The notes beneath the pieces are model-generated. The model was not told where the DNA came from. It did no database searches and was given only the letters and a program-made list of their open reading frames with translations. Of a stretch of 64,000 nt of DNA, positions 15,362 to 24,085 are shown piece by piece. A program made the translations under genes and the position numbers. The first letter of the stretch is position 1. Each line of letters begins with the position of its first letter. Origin of the DNA: Clostridiales bacterium (GTDB lineage: Bacteria > Bacillota > Clostridia > Christensenellales > Aristaeellaceae). The stretch is taken from assembly GCA_012517815.1 (NCBI GenBank), contig JAAYUF010000147.1:1-64000 (forward strand), given 5' to 3'.

Positions 15362-15897
15362 GCTTTTTTCCTCCCGCCGTAGTACAGCGCGCCGAATACG
15401 GCGAAAGCGACGGTCACGTAGATGGGCGAAATCCCCACGAGCGCCACGCAGACGAAGGAGACCAACGCGATGCCGGCGTTAAGCCAGGTATTCGCGTTTC
15501 GTTTGTAAAGGCCCCAGACCGTCGAGGCGATCAGCGCGCATACTGCGATGCGCACGCCGGCAAACGCGTGCGCGATCCAGGCGATGTGCATGAAGTTGCT
15601 CAGGAACGAGGCGATGATTACAATGATGATCAACGACGGCAACGCGACCCCGACGGTGGCGACTGCCGCGCCCAGCGCGCCCTTCCGCCGGTAGCCGATG
15701 AAGGTGGCTGTATTGACGGCGATCACCCCGGGCGTGCATTGCCCGATGGCAAAATAATTCAGCAGTTCCTCATGCGTTGCCCAGCCGTGCTTGTCCACGA
15801 TTTCGCGGGTGAGCATCGGCAGCATGGCATAACCGCCGCCAAATGTCATGGTGCCGATCAGCACAAAGGAAACGAACAAATCCCAAAGCAGCTTCAC
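15358..15897 (-). CDS. Chromate transporter family protein, half-size partner
   Basis: Membrane protein of 179 residues, second of the ChrA pair. It has VLIGTMTFGGGYAMLPML and GQCTPGVIAVNTATFIGY, the same motifs as its partner but in a different sequence context. The start was set at GTG 15897, giving a GTGA overlap with the stop of the upstream amidase gene; the reading frame continues upstream without family similarity. Overlaps on both sides imply an amidase-ChrA-ChrA operon. Confidence 0.86.
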   Translation of the reverse strand: MKLLWDLFVSFVLIGTMTFGGGYAMLPMLTREIVDKHGWATHEELLNYFAIGQCTPGVIAVNTATFIGYRRKGALGAAVATVGVALPSLIIIVIIASFLSNFMHIAWIAHAFAGVRIAVCALIASTVWGLYKRNANTWLNAGIALVSFVCVALVGISPIYVTVAFAVFGALYYGGRKKA

Positions 15898-16634
15898 GGC
15901 GTGTGAACCTCTTTTCCGGCGAAGCTCAGGCAGGCGTCGGAGAAGGCGCTGAAAAGCGGAGCGCCTTCCTTCATCCGCTCGGGATGCCATTGCACGCCCA
16001 GCACGAAAGGCTTGTCCGCGTCGTACACGGCTTCGATAACGCCGTCGGCCGCCAGGGCGCAGGTCGTCAGCGGCTGCGCAAGCGCTTTGATCGCCTGATG
16101 GTGAAAGGAGTTCACCCCGATGGAGGATGCCCCGAAAATGCGCCGGATGGGCGTATCCTCCGCCAGCGTAACCAGATGGGAAGCGTACCGCGAGGGCGAA
16201 GTCTGCGAGTGCAAGATCGCGCGGACGCCATCCGGCGCGGTGTACTGCGAGGGCAGGTCCTGATACAGCGTGCCGCCCAACGCCACGTTGAGCGTCTGCA
16301 ACCCTCGGCAAATGGCCAGAATCGGCATGCCGCGGCGGTAGGCGATATCCACCAGCTTCATCTCCAGCCGGTCGCGGATGGGCGTTACCTGATCCAGCCC
16401 CGAGGCGGGTTCTTCTCCAAACAGCATCGGATCCACGTCATACCCGCCGGAGAGCACCAGCCCGTCCAGCCGGTCAAAGCACTGGGCAATTTTCTCATCA
16501 TCCATATCCACGCTCAGCAGCAGGGGAATCGCGCCGGCCTCCAGCAAACTGGTCATATACGCGCGTACGATGTACTGCTTGCCTTCGTCGTGCTCAATGC
16601 TGCCGGAAACGCCCACCATCGGAAATTTGTTCAT
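15894..16634 (-). CDS. Gamma-glutamyl-gamma-aminobutyrate hydrolase-like protein (peptidase C26)
   Basis: Class I glutamine amidotransferase-fold hydrolase of 246 residues. It has LVLSGGYDVDP, the nucleophile motif AICRGLQTLN, and the His/Glu pair in GVQWHPERM. PuuD-type enzymes release GABA from gamma-glutamyl-GABA in putrescine breakdown; related enzymes cleave other gamma-glutamyl amides. ATG 16634 is preceded by GGAGGAGG at seven bases, better than the ATG at 16640. The gene heads an operon with the two ChrA proteins. The potABCD genes lie 2 kb away, which would suit a polyamine role, but they are separate transcripts. Confidence 0.88.
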   Translation of the reverse strand: MNKFPMVGVSGSIEHDEGKQYIVRAYMTSLLEAGAIPLLLSVDMDDEKIAQCFDRLDGLVLSGGYDVDPMLFGEEPASGLDQVTPIRDRLEMKLVDIAYRRGMPILAICRGLQTLNVALGGTLYQDLPSQYTAPDGVRAILHSQTSPSRYASHLVTLAEDTPIRRIFGASSIGVNSFHHQAIKALAQPLTTCALAADGVIEAVYDADKPFVLGVQWHPERMKEGAPLFSAFSDACLSFAGKEVHTP

Positions 16635-16786
16635 GGCCATCCTCCTCCGGGTACCGTCTATATACGTTCTCGGCGCAGGCGGGAATATCCTGCCCGTTTC
16701 ACCTTCGCGCGGGGCGGGTACCCAGAAAGGAGGAAGCAAGGTTCCGGCCTCCGGCAACGGATGAGCCAATACCGGGAGGGATTTTG

Positions 16787-16996
16787 ATGGAAAAGACCGT
16801 TATGATCGAAGGCATGAGCTGCAACCACTGCAAGATGCATGTGGAGAAGGCGTTGGGCGCTCTGCCGGGCGTGAAGAAAGCCACGGTGGATTTGGCCGCG
16901 AAGAACGCGAAGGTGGAATTGACCGCCGAAGTGAGCGACGCCGCGATCAGGGACGCCGTAAGCGAAGCCGGCTATGAAGTGACCGGGATCAAATAA
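16787..16996 (+). CDS. Heavy-metal-associated domain protein (CopZ-like)
   Basis: Single-domain protein of 69 residues with the metal-binding motif GMSCNHCKMHV and the typical beta-alpha-beta-beta-alpha-beta pattern (KTVMIEGM ... AAIRDAVSEAGYEV). Such proteins carry Cu(I) to exporters or repressors. GGGAGGG precedes the start. No copper ATPase or CsoR gene lies next to it in this window. A hairpin terminator follows 13 bases after the stop. Confidence 0.9.
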   Translation: MEKTVMIEGMSCNHCKMHVEKALGALPGVKKATVDLAAKNAKVELTAEVSDAAIRDAVSEAGYEVTGIK

Positions 16997-17008
16997 CCGC
17001 AGACAGAC

Positions 17009-17042
17009 AAGCGCCCGCTTTCCGAAAGGATGGCGGGCGCTT
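17009..17042 (+). terminator. Terminator hairpin after the CopZ-like gene
   Basis: A ten-base stem (17009-17018 with 17033-17042) encloses TTTCCGAAAGGATG. The loop-side sequence CCCGCTTTCCGAAAG also occurs at the ends of the two repeats at 17138 and 18349, so this hairpin belongs to the same repeated family. Confidence 0.65.
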
Positions 17043-17137
17043 CAGGTTGTCGAAATCCTTATGTAACCTATGATCAAAGTTCGCCTCATCGTCTTTCGGG
17101 CTTTCCGCTCGTTTTGATAAAAACACTTCGATAGAAG

Positions 17138-17250
17138 GCTTTGGGGCTCTGCTCAAACTTCGCGATGGCTCTCACCCTTGGCCCGGTTTCGCTGTAGCGG
17201 GGATTTGTCTACGCTCTGAAACGTCCGCTTTCCGAAAGAAAGGCGAACGC
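17138..17250 (+). repeat. Direct repeat D, left copy
   Basis: A 113-base element that aligns throughout with 18349-18460: GGCTCTGC, CCCTTG-CCCGGTT-CGCTG, GCGGGG-TTTGTC, then CCGCTTTCCGAAAG. The two copies flank the membrane-protein gene at 17603. Confidence 0.7.
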
Positions 17251-17602
17251 CAGACAGAAAATCATTGCGCTTTAAATGGAATATTGTGGTATAATTGTGT
17301 CAGCTGTTTACGATGCAGAACTGAGAAGAACGGCGCCGGACCGTCGAAATACACTGGTCGATCCCGTCGTTCTGTTCAGGATTGCGTTGATTGTGCACCG
17401 AGTTGGCATGGAAAGTCGTCGTTCATCCTACGTAATCATTGATATGCAATCAATAAATTTTGCCTTGTTTTCAGAGATGATTTGAATATGAACCCCAATG
17501 ACCATGTAAAATCGATACCTGAACTTGTACAACGTGCAACCCATGATCGTCAGAAAAAGTCTGCTTCTCTTGAGCTTACGACAAAAATGGGAGGAAGAAA
17601 AA
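17251..17602 (+). other. AT-richer leader with possible promoter
   Basis: This stretch is clearly richer in A+T than its surroundings. It holds TATAAT at 17290-17295 with a weak -35 (TTGCGC at 17265, spacer 19). A 69-codon open frame (17276-17485) has no ribosome site and no recognisable protein features. No other gene is supported. Confidence 0.4.
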
Positions 17603-18313
17603 ATGAGCGAGGCCGCGGTAAAAAACAACCCGATGATAGCGGAGGTTCAGCATGACGATGCGTCCATAACCAGTTACAGCGATTATACCGCCCTCCGCGA
17701 TGATATTCTGAGCGGCAAACTGGCGCGGGACGAACAGGCACGAAAGGTAGTCTATGTCAACTCGGTAGCGAAGCCAGGCAAGTGGACAACCGTTCAGAAA
17801 CTCGTCAAAAGCAATTTTCAAACCAGATGCCTGTATGAACCGATTATGGCACATGCCATGAAAGGCTTCACCATCGGGTGGGTCGTCGGGTTTTTTCTGA
17901 AGTCGTTGGATTCCGCAGTTACCTATTTTACCGTCAACCCCACGGCAGGTGTACTATGGATCATCTTTGTTGGACTAATCCTGATCAGTATGATCCCCTC
18001 CCTCAGCAAGGCTAACATGGGGGCGATGGTCGTTGGATTTCTGGCCATCTACCTGGGTATGGGCAACCTCTGGCTTGCCGCCATCGCGGTGGGGATCGTT
18101 GCCTTTCTTGGCGTGGCTCCCTTCGGTATGGCCGTGGGTTCGGTTGTCGGCCTGATTCGGAAACGGCATTTGCCCTCTGCGCCGGATGCCAAGCCGGAAG
18201 GTAGCCGCGCTTTTCTCCTGAGCTTTGTTCTGCCTATCCTTTGGGGAGCCGCGTTTATTGCGCTCTATCTCCTCTGGCTGAATCCCCTGCTCTACCAATG
18301 GCTTGGTAACTGA
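17603..18313 (+). CDS. Membrane protein of unknown function
   Basis: Protein of 236 residues. The first 85 are polar and probably cytoplasmic (ITSYSDYTALRDDILSGKLARDE). They are followed by about five hydrophobic segments (GFTIGWVVGFFLKSL, AGVLWIIFVGLILISMI, MVVGFLAIYLGMGNLWLAAIAVGIVAFLG, VAPFGMAVGSVVGLI and, after a polar loop, SFVLPILWGAAFIALYLLWL). I do not recognise the family. ATG 17603 follows GGGAGGAAG; the frame is open further upstream without a ribosome site. The gene lies between two direct repeats and behind an AT-rich leader, so it may be a recent arrival. No neighbour suggests its role. Confidence 0.75.
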   Translation: MSEAAVKNNPMIAEVQHDDASITSYSDYTALRDDILSGKLARDEQARKVVYVNSVAKPGKWTTVQKLVKSNFQTRCLYEPIMAHAMKGFTIGWVVGFFLKSLDSAVTYFTVNPTAGVLWIIFVGLILISMIPSLSKANMGAMVVGFLAIYLGMGNLWLAAIAVGIVAFLGVAPFGMAVGSVVGLIRKRHLPSAPDAKPEGSRAFLLSFVLPILWGAAFIALYLLWLNPLLYQWLGN

Positions 18314-18348
18314 GCGGCGTTGTCTCGTCGATATGGACACCGATTAGT

Positions 18349-18460
18349 GCTTTGAGGCTCTGCCCCAAACCCCGCAAGCACTTCGCCCTTGACCCGGTTC
18401 CGCTGCGGCGGGGTTTGTCGACAGCCTGAGCGCCCGCTTTCCGAAAGGAAAGCGGGCGCT
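18349..18460 (+). repeat. Direct repeat D, right copy
   Basis: Partner of the element at 17138-17250, about 1.2 kb away, in the same orientation. Its 3' end is a perfect hairpin able to work as a terminator. Confidence 0.7.
18429..18460 (+). terminator. Terminator hairpin at the end of repeat D
   Basis: A perfect 14-base stem (18429-18442 with 18447-18460), loop GAAA, followed by TTGCTGTGTTT. It can end transcription of the membrane-protein gene and, on the other strand, of potD. Confidence 0.75.
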
Positions 18461-18527
18461 TTGCTGTGTTTCTGTCTGAATGCCGTGATGACGGGCCGCC
18501 AGTCAAGCCGGCGATGGCCGATTCCCG

Positions 18528-19565
18528 TCAGGCGCTCTTGATATCCAGCCACATCGCGTTGTAAATCTGGATGAAATCCTGAATGTCCATGAAGAACTCG
18601 CAACGGTCGATGATCTCCTGAGAGGGGTTCATGGTCAGGTTGCCGATGTAGTCCTCGCCCATCAGCTGGATGGCCGCGGTGTTGGGGGAGGAATACCAGA
18701 TCTCCTCGCAGTTGAGCTGCGCGATATCGGGGCGGCACATGAAGTCGATGAACTTCTCCGCGTTTTCCTTGTTTTTGGCGGCTTTGGGGATCACCATGCC
18801 ATCCACCCAGATGTTGCTGCCTTCATCGGGCACCACATAGGCGAGATCCGGGTTGAGGTCGATGGCGTACTGTGCGTCGCCGCTCCATACCAGCGCGAGT
18901 GCGGCTTCGCCGGCGACCATCTTGTCCTTGGTTTCGTCCACCTGGTAGGCCTTGACGATGCCATCCTTCTTCTGCTGAATCAGCAGCTGTTTGGCGGCGT
19001 TGAGTTCCAGCGGATCGCGGGTGTTCATGGAATAGCCCAGGTACATGAGCGTGACGCCCAGGCAATCGCGGATGGAATCGATCATGAACACGTTGTTTTT
19101 ATACTTGGTGTCAAACAGCACGCTCCAGCTGGTCACCGGGCCGTCGACCATGGTTTTATTGTACAGGATGCCCACGGTGCCCCACATGTAGGGCACGCTG
19201 TATTCGCCGGTCGGGTCGTAGGTGGGTTTGAGCAGGTTGGGGTCGATGTACTGCATGTTGGGCACGTTGGCAAAATCAATGGGAGCGATCAGGTCCTCGG
19301 CGATCATCCGCTCAATGCAGTAGTCCGAGGGGAACACCACGTCAAACGAAGATGGGGAATTGCGCACCTTCACCAGCATATCCTCGTTGGTGGTAAAGTT
19401 CATCATGTTCACGGTAATGCCGGTTTCGGCGGTGAACATATCCAGCGTTTCCTGGCTGATATAGTCCTCCCAGTTGTAAACGTTCACCGCGTTCTCGGCC
19501 AAGCCGGCCAGGGGCAGGCACAGCACCATAAGCAACACAAGGGTACGGATCAGGTTCTTGCGCAT
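18528..19565 (-). CDS. potD: Spermidine/putrescine ABC transporter substrate-binding protein
   Basis: Secreted binding protein of 345 residues. The signal peptide is RKNLIRTLVLLMVLCLPLAGLAE with no lipobox Cys, which is unusual for a Gram-positive binding protein. The mature part starts VNVYNWEDYISQETLDMF, a near-perfect PotD signature, and contains YCIERMIAEDLI, SVPYMWGTVGILYNKT and LALVWSGDAQYA, which form the polyamine pocket in PotD. It delivers spermidine or putrescine to PotBC. It is the last gene of the pot operon, 58 bases after potC. Confidence 0.95.
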   Translation of the reverse strand: MRKNLIRTLVLLMVLCLPLAGLAENAVNVYNWEDYISQETLDMFTAETGITVNMMNFTTNEDMLVKVRNSPSSFDVVFPSDYCIERMIAEDLIAPIDFANVPNMQYIDPNLLKPTYDPTGEYSVPYMWGTVGILYNKTMVDGPVTSWSVLFDTKYKNNVFMIDSIRDCLGVTLMYLGYSMNTRDPLELNAAKQLLIQQKKDGIVKAYQVDETKDKMVAGEAALALVWSGDAQYAIDLNPDLAYVVPDEGSNIWVDGMVIPKAAKNKENAEKFIDFMCRPDIAQLNCEEIWYSSPNTAAIQLMGEDYIGNLTMNPSQEIIDRCEFFMDIQDFIQIYNAMWLDIKSA

Positions 19566-19622
19566 GTCGGTTTTCCTCCCTATCGGCAGATTCCTATGAT
19601 AAACGCGAAGCGCGTCTACCGG

Positions 19623-20396
19623 TCAGGCTTTGGCGGTTTTCCCCGCCCGGTGGTTTACGGTTAGCAGCAGCGCCAGCAGCGCCAGGAACATCAGCGCGCT
19701 CAGCGCGTTGAGCGTCGGCTCGATGCCGATGCGGGCCTTGGAATAGATCAGCGTGGAGAGGTTTTGCACCATCGGGCTGGTGGTGAAGTAGCTGATGACG
19801 AAATCGTCCAGCGAGAGGGTGAACGCCAGCAGGCAGCCCGTGATCACCCCGGGGCTGATTTCGGGCAGAATCACGTGCAGCAGCGCGTAGGAGGGCGAGG
19901 CGCCAAGATCCAGCGCCGCCTCGTAGGTGTGCTTGTTCATCTGCTTGAGCTTTGGAAGCACCGAAAGGATCACGTAGGGCGTATTGAACGTGATATGCGC
20001 CAGCAGCATCGTCACATAGCCGCGCTCAATCTTGCTGAACGTGAACAGGATCATCAGCGAAATGCCGGTGACGATGTCGGGCATCGTCATGGGCAGGTTG
20101 GTCATGGTCATCATAATGGACTGGGGGCGTTTCTGCATGGCGTGAATGCCGATGGCGGCCAGCGTTCCCAGGATGGTCGCGGCGACCGCGGCGATGACCG
20201 CGATGGTCAGCGTCACGTACAGCGCCTTCATGATCGCCTGATCCTCAAACAGCGCCGAATACCAGCGCAGCGAAAACCCTTCCCACTTGGCGCGGCTCTT
20301 GCCGGCGTTAAAACTCTGGAAGATCAGCACCACGATGGGGATGTAGAGAAACAGAAGCACCAGCGTGAGGTAGGAGCGCTTGAACAACCGCTTCAT
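19623..20396 (-). CDS. potC: Spermidine/putrescine ABC transporter permease PotC
   Basis: Permease of 257 residues with about six membrane segments and the EAA coupling loop EAALDLGASPSYALLHVILPEISPG. The LYIPIVVLIFQSFN start and SLDDFVISYFTT segment are typical of PotC. Together with PotB it forms the channel energised by PotA. Its ATG overlaps the end of potB, implying coupled translation. Confidence 0.94.
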   Translation of the reverse strand: MKRLFKRSYLTLVLLFLYIPIVVLIFQSFNAGKSRAKWEGFSLRWYSALFEDQAIMKALYVTLTIAVIAAVAATILGTLAAIGIHAMQKRPQSIMMTMTNLPMTMPDIVTGISLMILFTFSKIERGYVTMLLAHITFNTPYVILSVLPKLKQMNKHTYEAALDLGASPSYALLHVILPEISPGVITGCLLAFTLSLDDFVISYFTTSPMVQNLSTLIYSKARIGIEPTLNALSALMFLALLALLLTVNHRAGKTAKA

Positions 20397-21382
20397 ACGA
20401 TGCCGCCCCCTTCGCCTTCAGGATCGGCCTTGCGCAGCACGCTCAGGCTGATGAGGATCAGGATCATCATGATCAGGCTCAACGCGCTGCCGACATTCCA
20501 GTTGCCTTCGGTGAGGAAGCGGTTCTCAATCAGATCACCGAACATCATCGTGTTGCCGCCGCCCAGGATGCGCGGGATAAAGAAGGTGGTCACCGAGGGC
20601 ATAAAGACCATCGAGATGCCGGAGATCACGCCGGGCACGCTCAGGGGCGCCGTCACGCGCCAGAAGGTGCGCAGGTGATCCGCCCCCAGATCCTGGGCCG
20701 CTTCCAACAGGCGGCTATCCATCTTGGTCAGCGACGTATAGATGGGGAACACCATAAACGGCAGGAAATTGTACACCATGCCCAACAGCACGGCCCCGTC
20801 GTTGTACATCAGCTGAGCGCCGTGCAAGCCCAAAGCCTTCAACAGGCCGTTGATCAGCCCCTGATCTTCCAGCAGCGTCATCCAGGCGACGGTGCGCAGC
20901 AGGAAATTCATCCACATGGGGATAATGAACAGCACCACCAGCGTGGAACCGATCTTAATCTCGCGGTCCGCCATGAAATAGGCTGCGGGGTAGCCCAGCG
21001 CCAGACAGATGACCGTGCACAGCAGCGCCATCCACAGTGAGTAGGCCAGAATGCCGATGTTGACCGTACCGCGCTGGATCAGCACCGCGTACTCCGGGCC
21101 CATCTGCGCATAGAGCTGGTTGACGGAGTAGTTGCTGTCCCAGAAATTTTTAAAATTGTCCAGCGTGAACGCGCCGTTGGCGTCGGTCAGGCTGTAGTAG
21201 GCGATCAGCAGCACAGGCACGACGGTAAACAGCACCATCCACAGCGTGTAAGGCGCGGAGAAATAGGAGCGTTTGATGCCGTTGGTGCGCCGCACGGCAA
21301 CCAGCGCCAGCAGCACCATCCCCAGCAGCATCAGCCCCAGCAGCCAGAAAACCCAGCCGGGAAGGTTCAGGGATTGGCTCAT
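20393..21382 (-). CDS. potB: Spermidine/putrescine ABC transporter permease PotB
   Basis: Permease of 329 residues with an extra N-terminal membrane segment (WVFWLLGLMLLGMVLLALVAV) compared with the usual 275-285-residue PotB. The rest has the expected six segments and the coupling loop EAAQDLGADHLRTFWRVTAPLSVPG. Its ATG overlaps the potA stop by four bases and its own stop overlaps potC. The extra segment could add a topology turn or act as an uncleaved signal; its meaning is not clear. Confidence 0.93.
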   Translation of the reverse strand: MSQSLNLPGWVFWLLGLMLLGMVLLALVAVRRTNGIKRSYFSAPYTLWMVLFTVVPVLLIAYYSLTDANGAFTLDNFKNFWDSNYSVNQLYAQMGPEYAVLIQRGTVNIGILAYSLWMALLCTVICLALGYPAAYFMADREIKIGSTLVVLFIIPMWMNFLLRTVAWMTLLEDQGLINGLLKALGLHGAQLMYNDGAVLLGMVYNFLPFMVFPIYTSLTKMDSRLLEAAQDLGADHLRTFWRVTAPLSVPGVISGISMVFMPSVTTFFIPRILGGGNTMMFGDLIENRFLTEGNWNVGSALSLIMMILILISLSVLRKADPEGEGGGIV

Positions 21383-22461
21383 GACTCGCTGCCGCCCCCT
21401 TCCATATCGATGGGCAGGGTCATCGGCTGCATGATGTGAATGTTGTAGGGGACAATGTTGAGGCCCACACGCGAACCCTGCGGCTGCATGATGGTGGAAT
21501 GCACCTTGAACACCGTCTCGCCGGCGTCGATCATCATCTCGTAATGCACGCCCTTAAACAGCACGCTTTGCACCACGCCGCTGATCTGCCCGATATCCTC
21601 CCCAACGATCATGATATCCTCGGGCCGCACCACGACGTCCACCGGCTGGTTCTGGCCAAAACCTTCGTCCACGCAGGGAAAGTTGAAGCCGGAAAACCGT
21701 ACCAGCTCGTCGTGTACCATCATGCCGTGCATGATGTTGCTTTCGCCGATGAAATCCGCCACGAAGGCGTTGATAGGCTCGTCATACACGCTTTTGGGAT
21801 CGCCGATCTGCAGGATCTCCCCGTCGCGCATCACGACGACCGTATCGCTCATGGTGAGGGCTTCTTCCTGATCGTGCGTCACATACAGAAACGTGATGCC
21901 CAGCGCCTGCTGCATGCGCTTGAGCTCCAGCTGCATGTCCTTGCGCAGCTTTAGATCCAGCGCGCCCAGCGGTTCATCCAGCAGCAGCACCTGCGGCTTG
22001 TTGACCAGCGCGCGCGCGATGGCGACGCGCTGCTGCTGGCCGCCGGAGAGCTGATCCACGCTGCGGCGGCCGTAGCCTTTCAGGTTGACCAGTTCCAGCA
22101 TGCCCTCGACCCGCTGACGGATCTCCGCGGCGGGCAGCTTGGCAATTTTCAGCCCGAAGGCGATGTTGTCAAAAACGTTGTAATGGGGGAACAGTGCGTA
22201 TTTCTGGAAAATGGTGTTCACTTTGCGCTTGTAGGGAGGGAGAACGCCGATATCCTTGCCTTCAAAAAGCACGGTGCCGGAGCTGGGGTATTCGAAACCG
22301 CCGATGATCCGAAGCGTGGTCGTCTTTCCACAGCCGCTGGGCCCCAGCAGGGTCACAAACTCTTTTCTGCGGATATACAGGTTGATATCCTGCAGGACTG
22401 TCGTTCCGTCAAAATCCTTGCAGATATGCTGGAGATCGATCAGGTGCTCTTGCTCAATCAT
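21379..22461 (-). CDS. potA: Spermidine/putrescine ABC transporter ATP-binding protein
   Basis: ATPase of 360 residues with Walker [11 protein letters not shown]-loop [10 protein letters not shown], signature [10 protein letters not shown], Walker [13 protein letters not shown] and H-loop VTHDQEEA. The C-terminal third is the TOBE-type regulatory domain. It energises PotBC. AAAGGAG precedes the start by 11 bases. The gene follows its regulator at 72 bases, and the order regulator-A-B-C-D matches many Clostridia. Confidence 0.95.
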   Translation of the reverse strand: MIEQEHLIDLQHICKDFDGTTVLQDINLYIRRKEFVTLLGPSGCGKTTTLRIIGGFEYPSSGTVLFEGKDIGVLPPYKRKVNTIFQKYALFPHYNVFDNIAFGLKIAKLPAAEIRQRVEGMLELVNLKGYGRRSVDQLSGGQQQRVAIARALVNKPQVLLLDEPLGALDLKLRKDMQLELKRMQQALGITFLYVTHDQEEALTMSDTVVVMRDGEILQIGDPKSVYDEPINAFVADFIGESNIMHGMMVHDELVRFSGFNFPCVDEGFGQNQPVDVVVRPEDIMIVGEDIGQISGVVQSVLFKGVHYEMMIDAGETVFKVHSTIMQPQGSRVGLNIVPYNIHIMQPMTLPIDMEGGGSES

Positions 22462-22533
22462 GCGGGAAACGCTCCTTTACTTGATGGATCGCCCAAGCGG
22501 CGCGCGTTTCGAACCCTTTGTGCCGGCGGCTGA

Positions 22534-23076
22534 CTAAAAGCTGGGCGGCGTGCTGACCCATAGCACCCTGGCCCTGGTTTTCCCGGCATTGCGCAGCGAG
22601 TGCGTCACCGAGGGGTGGATGCAGAAGCTCCCGCCGGTTTTCACCGCATACTGCCGCTTGCCCAGGCAAAGCGTAATGCGGCCGGAGAGCACGTACCCGA
22701 ACTCCTCGCCTTCGTGGGGCGGCATCAGGCTGGTTTCGCCGCCCTCCTCCAGCTCCAGCAGGATCGGCTCCATGCTGTTTTTCTGCGCGGTTGGGATCAG
22801 CCAGGTGATTTTGCCGTGCTTCTCCTCATCGTCCGCTTTTTCAAACAGATCGGCGGGGGAGAACACGACCTTCTCCTTGCTGTCGTCTGCGAAGAAGCTT
22901 TGCAGGTTGCTGCCCAGCGACTCCAGCATATCCACAAGGGTAGCAATCGAAGGGGACGCCAGATCGCGTTCCACCTGTGAAATGAAGCCCTTGCTCAGCT
23001 CACAGCGGTCGGCCAGCTCTTCCTGCGTCAGGTTTCGCTGCATTCTCAGCTCTCGGAGTTTTTCTCCGATTTGCAC
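22534..23076 (-). CDS. XRE-family regulator with cupin domain, probable polyamine-transport regulator
   Basis: Protein of 180 residues. An N-terminal helix-turn-helix (about 5-60; RNLTQEELADRCELSKGFISQVERD) is joined to a C-terminal cupin domain (about 105-178) with EEFGYVLSGRITLCLG and FCIHPSVTHSLRN. Relatives such as PuuR sense polyamines or related ligands through the cupin. The start is GTG 23076 after GGAGG; the overlapping ATG is out of frame. It is the first gene of the pot operon, and a perfect inverted repeat lies just behind its promoter, so it most likely controls its own operon. Confidence 0.92.
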   Translation of the reverse strand: MQIGEKLRELRMQRNLTQEELADRCELSKGFISQVERDLASPSIATLVDMLESLGSNLQSFFADDSKEKVVFSPADLFEKADDEEKHGKITWLIPTAQKNSMEPILLELEEGGETSLMPPHEGEEFGYVLSGRITLCLGKRQYAVKTGGSFCIHPSVTHSLRNAGKTRARVLWVSTPPSF

Positions 23077-23115
23077 ATGCGCCGCCTCCGTTTCTCAGCT
23101 CCCCGAAAAACTGGG

Positions 23116-23134
23116 AGTTTAGTTTTGCTAAACT
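23116..23134 (-). promoter_or_regulatory. Putative operator of the XRE-cupin regulator
   Basis: AGTTTAG and CTAAACT form a perfect seven-base inverted repeat with a five-base spacer. It sits between the -10 box (23149-23154) and the start codon, overlapping the early transcribed region, a typical place for an autorepressor site. Confidence 0.65.
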
Positions 23135-23148
23135 TTGAAGCAGACAGT

Positions 23149-23177
23149 ATTAAACCATAAAGAGGGTACGGTGTCAA
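23149..23177 (-). promoter_or_regulatory. Sigma-A promoter of the pot operon
   Basis: On the minus strand TTGACA (23172-23177) and TTTAAT (23149-23154) with a 17-base spacer, directly upstream of the operator and regulator gene. Confidence 0.82.
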
Positions 23178-23395
23178 TACTTTTTACCAAAAAATAACGC
23201 GCACTCGAATCGAGGCGCGGTAAGGGAAACGGGCTTGCGGGACGGTCCGCCGGAACCGGAAGCCGGGAACGCGTTCGCCGCGAACCGGAGCGCGGTACCG
23301 ACCGGAAAGGCGAAAGGCCGTCGCGACGGGGAGAACCGGCACGCGCGACCGCCGGGGCGATTGGCTGCGCGAGATGCTTTCCGCTGGGAAGGGCT

Positions 23396-24085
23396 TCAGG
23401 CGAGTTTCGCGAGCAAGTCGCTGATGGTTTGCCGGCTGGCGTAGTTCAGCGGAGAGAAGCGGCCGTTCAGCGCGGTTTCCAGCTTCGCTCGGGCGGCCTC
23501 CCGGTCGCCGGCCTGGACGTCGTACTGGGCGAGGAAATAGAGGGTGTCGATCTGGCTGGGCTTGATCTCGTGCGCCTTCTGAAAATAGGGCAACGCCTTT
23601 TCCGGATCGTTGAGCAGGCGGTAATAGGTCTGGCCGAGGTTGTCCAGCGAGATGGGGTCCTCCTCATCGTACACCAGCGCTTCCTCATTGTACGCAAGCG
23701 CCTTTTCCGCGTCGCCGGCCTCGATGTACAGGTAGCCCAGCGTCTGGTAGATGAGCCCCGACGGTTCCTTGGCGTGGAGGCGCTCCAAAAGCTCGATGCC
23801 CTTTTGCAGTTCGCCCAGCTTATACACGCACACGGCATAGTTGACGAAAAGCTGCTTTTTATTGTCCTCGGTCAGGGCGGGGTTCTTCTGATGCTTCACC
23901 AGCAGCTCGCGCGCCGCCTGGAAATCGCCTTCGCGGATCAGCAACACCGAGTAGCTCAGCAGGTAGCGCGGGTCGCTGAGTCCGGCGGCGATCGCTTCCT
24001 CATAGAGTTGCCTGGCGGCGGCGGTATCGCCCGCGACGATTTTTTTGGCGGCCTGGCGGGCTTTCAGGGATGCGATGACGTTCAT
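23396..24085 (-). CDS. Tetratricopeptide repeat protein
   Basis: Soluble protein of 229 residues made almost wholly of TPR-like helical repeats (for example GLIYQTLGYLYIEAGDAEKALAYNEEALVY and ISLDNLGQTYYRLLNDPEKALPYFQKAHEI). No signal peptide is present. TPR proteins act as protein-protein scaffolds; partners are unknown. The start overlaps the stop of mrfB, and MrfB itself ends in TPR-like helices, so a role with MrfAB is plausible. It is the last gene of a long minus-strand cluster that starts at ctsR. No terminator is obvious after it. Confidence 0.85.
   Translation of the reverse strand: MNVIASLKARQAAKKIVAGDTAAARQLYEEAIAAGLSDPRYLLSYSVLLIREGDFQAARELLVKHQKNPALTEDNKKQLFVNYAVCVYKLGELQKGIELLERLHAKEPSGLIYQTLGYLYIEAGDAEKALAYNEEALVYDEEDPISLDNLGQTYYRLLNDPEKALPYFQKAHEIKPSQIDTLYFLAQYDVQAGDREAARAKLETALNGRFSPLNYASRQTISDLLAKLA

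Noticed and set aside
17276-17485. A 69-codon frame in the AT-rich leader before the membrane-protein gene
   Set aside because: No Shine-Dalgarno sequence, and it ends well before the next gene. Composition is unlike a normal protein.
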